From assembly GCA_958298945.1 (NCBI GenBank), contig CATQJD010000005.1:744001-808000 (forward strand): a DNA stretch of 64,000 bases, in the 5' to 3' direction. Under the pieces are notes generated by a model. That model was not told the origin of the DNA, searched no databases, and worked only from the letters and a program-made list of their open reading frames with translations. The DNA is from Atherix ibis. Its lineage: Eukaryota > Arthropoda > Insecta > Diptera > Athericidae. Positions within the stretch are counted from its first letter, which is position 1; every line of letters starts with the position of its first letter. Position numbers and translations under genes: made by a program. Below, one piece after another: positions 61,361 to 64,000 of the stretch.

Positions 61361-64000
61361 ATGGAATTAGAAGAATTATTATCCTTAACTGTAGAAGATT
61401 TGAAACTGAAACTTACTGAACTGAAACTGTCCACCGATGGTAATAAAGCTACGTTACAAGCCTTGCTGATAAATTATTTTAGAAATGACACAGCAGTTAA
61501 AGACGAATCATTCGACGACGCAAAATCAACGGCAAACAAAGATTCACTTGCGAACAAAGAATATGGATCGCGTTTTACTTTTGGGGACGTCGAAGATTCG
61601 ATAGCTGAATTCACTGGCGAAAGAAATTCAAACATTTGCGAATGGATTGAAAATTTCGAAGAAACTTGCGAAACTGTCGGATGGAATGCAGTCCAAAGAT
61701 TTATTTATGCGAAACGACTGATGAAAGGTCCAGCTAGACTCTTCATAAATAGTGTTAGAAAGTTAACTGAATGGAATGAAATGAAGGAAAAATTGCTCGA
61801 GGAATTTAATAAAAGGAAATGTAGTGCTGACATCCACAGAACATTGGCAGCAACAAAAAAGAAAAATGAAGAATCATTCATGGAATATATATATAGGATG
61901 CTCGCTATTGGAAACGCAGGCAAAATAGAAGAGGAGGCAATACTGTCATACGTTTTGGAAGGCATTAATGAAAAGGGACCTGATAGATCTATTTTATATA
62001 AATCAAAAACGATTCGTGAATTAAAAGAAAACATAATTATCTACGAAGAAATGAAATCATCAGATACACCTAAAAATTATGAAATAAAATCTAAAAAATT
62101 TCAGAACAACAGATCAGAAGTAAAAATTAAAAGGTGTTATGTATGCGGAAATAAAGAACACACAACTGAAAATTGTCCAAACAAGAGCAAGGGATTCAAA
62201 TGTTTCCACTGTAACGAGTATGGCCATAAAGCTTTAAACTGTAATAAGAAAAATGAAGAAAAGAAAAAACCAGAAATCAACCTGATAAATGTAAATAAAT
62301 ATGTAAAACATGTTAAATTGGAAGGATTGGATACAAATGCACTGATTGATTCAGGTTCAGACATTTCTTTATTAAAAATCGAAACTTTCGATAAATTAAA
62401 AACTATAGGATATGAAAGGGAACAGATTGAAATCACCGGTATTGGAGGGGATTCAAAAACAAAAGGTTCTGTTCTGCTGAATGTAGTCATTGACAACCAC
62501 ACTTACAAGTTGAAGTTCTATCTGGTAGAAAACGAACTCATCAAAGTTCCAGTTTTACTTGGAAACAACTTGTTTGTAAAAGCTCATATTATATTTAATG
62601 GAACAGCAGAAGTCATGATAAATCCGTTACAAAAATTTGATGATGAACGTTATAATAATAACGACGAAAATTTTTTAACCAGTTACATGATAAATGAAGA
62701 AAATGTAGAAGATCTCCACGGAATTGACATTAGTCACATTGCTGACGACGAAATTAAAAAATCTATTGAAAGGACAATTAAAGATTACACGCCAAATAAA
62801 GTCGATAAATCACCAATAGAATTAACTATTATATTGGCAGATGAAAAGCCGATTTACAATGCAGCAAGAAGAGTACCATATGATCATAAAATAATAATAG
62901 ATGCACAAATAAATACATGGTTAAAAGAGGGCATAATTGAAGAAAGTTACTCTGATTTTACTAGTCCTGTAGTATTGGTAAACAAAAGGGATGGATCGAA
63001 AAGATTGTGCGTTGATTATAGACGTATAAATGAACAGATTATTAAAGATCGATACCCATTACCAAATATTGAGGAGCAGCTAGATAAATTACAGGATGCA
63101 ATATATTATACAACGCTGGATTTAGAAGCAGCTTTTTTTCATGTACCTGTAGAAAAAAATTCCAGAAAATATACAAGTTTCATCGTTCATAATGGACAGT
63201 ACCAATTCAAATATTGTCCATTCGGCTTATGCAATAGCCCAGCAGCGTTTTCAAGATTTATACATGCAATTTTTAAGAAGTTGATTTGCAACGGCGAGGT
63301 GATTATTTACATGGATGACCTCATTATACCATCGAAAACTGAAAGTGATGGTTTAAAAAAATTATATAACGTTTTCGCAGTTGCAAAAAAATATGGGTTG
63401 CATATTAAATGGAGTAAATGTGAATTTTTAAAGAAAATAATACTGTTTTTGGGACATATGATTGAAAACGGTACTATACAGCCGGGAAAAGAAAAAATCA
63501 AAGCCATTACGAATTTTCCGCAGCCAAATAACGAGAAAAAGGTGCAAAGTTTCCTAGGATTGGCATCCTATTTTAGAAAATTTATCCCAGCCTTCGCAAT
63601 AAAAGCCAAACCACTTTCGGACCTTCTGAAAAAAGATGCTAAATTCAAATTTGATGAAATGCAAATTAGGGCATTTGAAGTTCTAAAGGCAGAACTAACA
63701 AAAAGTCCTGTTCTTAAATTATTTGAATTCAGAGCAGAAACAGAATTGCATACAGATGCATCGAAAGATGGCTATGGTGCAGTAATGTTGCAGAAAGACG
63801 ATGAAGATGGGAAAATGCATCCAGTTTGTTACATGAGCAGAAAAACGACCGCAGCAGAGCAAAAATATCATTCTTACGAATTGGAAGCAATGGCTGTTGT
63901 TAACGCGTTTAAAAAATGGCGCTCATACTTATTAGGACAGCGTGTAAAAGTCATAACTGATTGCAACGCTTTTGCATTAACAATGAAAAAAGATGATATA
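61361..64000 (+). CDS. Gag-Pol polyprotein of Ty3/gypsy element (3' end beyond window)
   Basis: ATG 61361 opens a frame with no stop for 880 codons to the window edge. Residues 9-39 resemble a SAP DNA-binding motif (LTVEDLKLKLTELKLSTDG). A Gag capsid-like region follows, then two CX2CX4HX4C zinc knuckles at 259-272 and 281-294. The protease active site is Asp330 in DSGS, with LLGNNLF downstream. Reverse transcriptase runs from about 500, with its first catalytic Asp587 (LDLEAAF) and the pair Asp652/653 in YMDD. RNase H begins near 790 with Asp799 (TDAS), Glu842 and Asp867, and is cut at 880. Gag and Pol share one frame with no frameshift or stop between knuckles and protease, so mature proteins would arise by proteolysis. 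All visible catalytic residues are present, so the copy may be functional as far as it can be read. Codon use is AT-rich, unlike the GC-richer non-LTR ORFs. Confidence 0.95.
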   Translation, partial: MELEELLSLTVEDLKLKLTELKLSTDGNKATLQALLINYFRNDTAVKDESFDDAKSTANKDSLANKEYGSRFTFGDVEDSIAEFTGERNSNICEWIENFEETCETVGWNAVQRFIYAKRLMKGPARLFINSVRKLTEWNEMKEKLLEEFNKRKCSADIHRTLAATKKKNEESFMEYIYRMLAIGNAGKIEEEAILSYVLEGINEKGPDRSILYKSKTIRELKENIIIYEEMKSSDTPKNYEIKSKKFQNNRSEVKIKRCYVCGNKEHTTENCPNKSKGFKCFHCNEYGHKALNCNKKNEEKKKPEINLINVNKYVKHVKLEGLDTNALIDSGSDISLLKIETFDKLKTIGYEREQIEITGIGGDSKTKGSVLLNVVIDNHTYKLKFYLVENELIKVPVLLGNNLFVKAHIIFNGTAEVMINPLQKFDDERYNNNDENFLTSYMINEENVEDLHGIDISHIADDEIKKSIERTIKDYTPNKVDKSPIELTIILADEKPIYNAARRVPYDHKIIIDAQINTWLKEGIIEESYSDFTSPVVLVNKRDGSKRLCVDYRRINEQIIKDRYPLPNIEEQLDKLQDAIYYTTLDLEAAFFHVPVEKNSRKYTSFIVHNGQYQFKYCPFGLCNSPAAFSRFIHAIFKKLICNGEVIIYMDDLIIPSKTESDGLKKLYNVFAVAKKYGLHIKWSKCEFLKKIILFLGHMIENGTIQPGKEKIKAITNFPQPNNEKKVQSFLGLASYFRKFIPAFAIKAKPLSDLLKKDAKFKFDEMQIRAFEVLKAELTKSPVLKLFEFRAETELHTDASKDGYGAVMLQKDDEDGKMHPVCYMSRKTTAAEQKYHSYELEAMAVVNAFKKWRSYLLGQRVKVITDCNAFALTMKKDDI

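Larger units (their letters stand above)
60431..64000 (+). mobile_element. Ty3/gypsy LTR retrotransposon, 5' part (cut by window end)
   Basis: The element begins inside a satellite monomer. It shows a 302-bp 5' LTR with terminal TGTGGG/CCCACA, a primer binding site 2 bp after the LTR, a 628-bp leader, and a single Gag-Pol frame. The frame contains two zinc knuckles, an aspartic protease, a reverse transcriptase with YMDD, and the start of RNase H. Reverse transcriptase and RNase H lie directly after protease with no integrase between them, which is Ty3/gypsy rather than Ty1/copia order. Integrase, any further ORF and the 3' LTR would lie beyond 64000. Confidence 0.93.

Noticed and set aside
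61705..63507. Minus-strand open frames of 66-121 codons
   Set aside because: All lie antisense to the Gag-Pol frame with its protease, YMDD and zinc-knuckle motifs.

Overview
The window is eukaryotic and very probably from an arthropod, most likely an insect. It has no prokaryotic gene organisation. It holds an R1-clade non-LTR retrotransposon, a group known mainly from arthropods, and a Ty3/gypsy LTR retrotransposon, both embedded in a satellite array. I cannot name the species. A hymenopteran origin is only a guess.

Layout. (1) 1-9868: a tandem array of a 25-bp monomer. (2) 9869-15290: a full-length R1-clade non-LTR retrotransposon on the + strand, with a 5'UTR, a gag-like ORF1 broken by an in-frame TAG, an endonuclease/reverse transcriptase ORF2, a 3'UTR and a run of about 29 A. 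A 17-18 bp target-site duplication flanks it. (3) 15308-60430: the same 25-bp satellite continues for another 45 kb. (4) 60431-64000: the 5' part of a Ty3/gypsy element on the + strand. It has a 302-bp LTR (TGTGGG...CCCACA), a tRNA-Pro-like primer binding site, a leader with a perfect 156-bp tandem duplication, and one long Gag-Pol frame cut by the window edge in RNase H.

The satellite makes up about 55 kb (about 2,200 monomers). Its consensus has no cytosine on the + strand. Above the monomer it is built from successive local tandem duplications whose lengths change along the array (about 350, 325, 500, 825, 1375, 1425, 2025, 2375, 2800, 3600 and 4950 bp), nearly all close to whole multiples of 25 bp. 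No host protein-coding gene, rRNA or tRNA is visible, so this looks like heterochromatin, possibly pericentromeric. That location is inference.

Both transposons sit inside satellite units. An unoccupied paralogue of the non-LTR insertion site survives in the window at 43142-43159, which confirms the element's limits. The non-LTR element looks young (long A-run, clean duplication, fully open ORF2) but carries two changes that should disable it: a TAG in ORF1 and His in place of the first Asp of the reverse transcriptase FADD motif. The LTR element shows an open Gag-Pol frame with all expected motifs as far as the window reaches.
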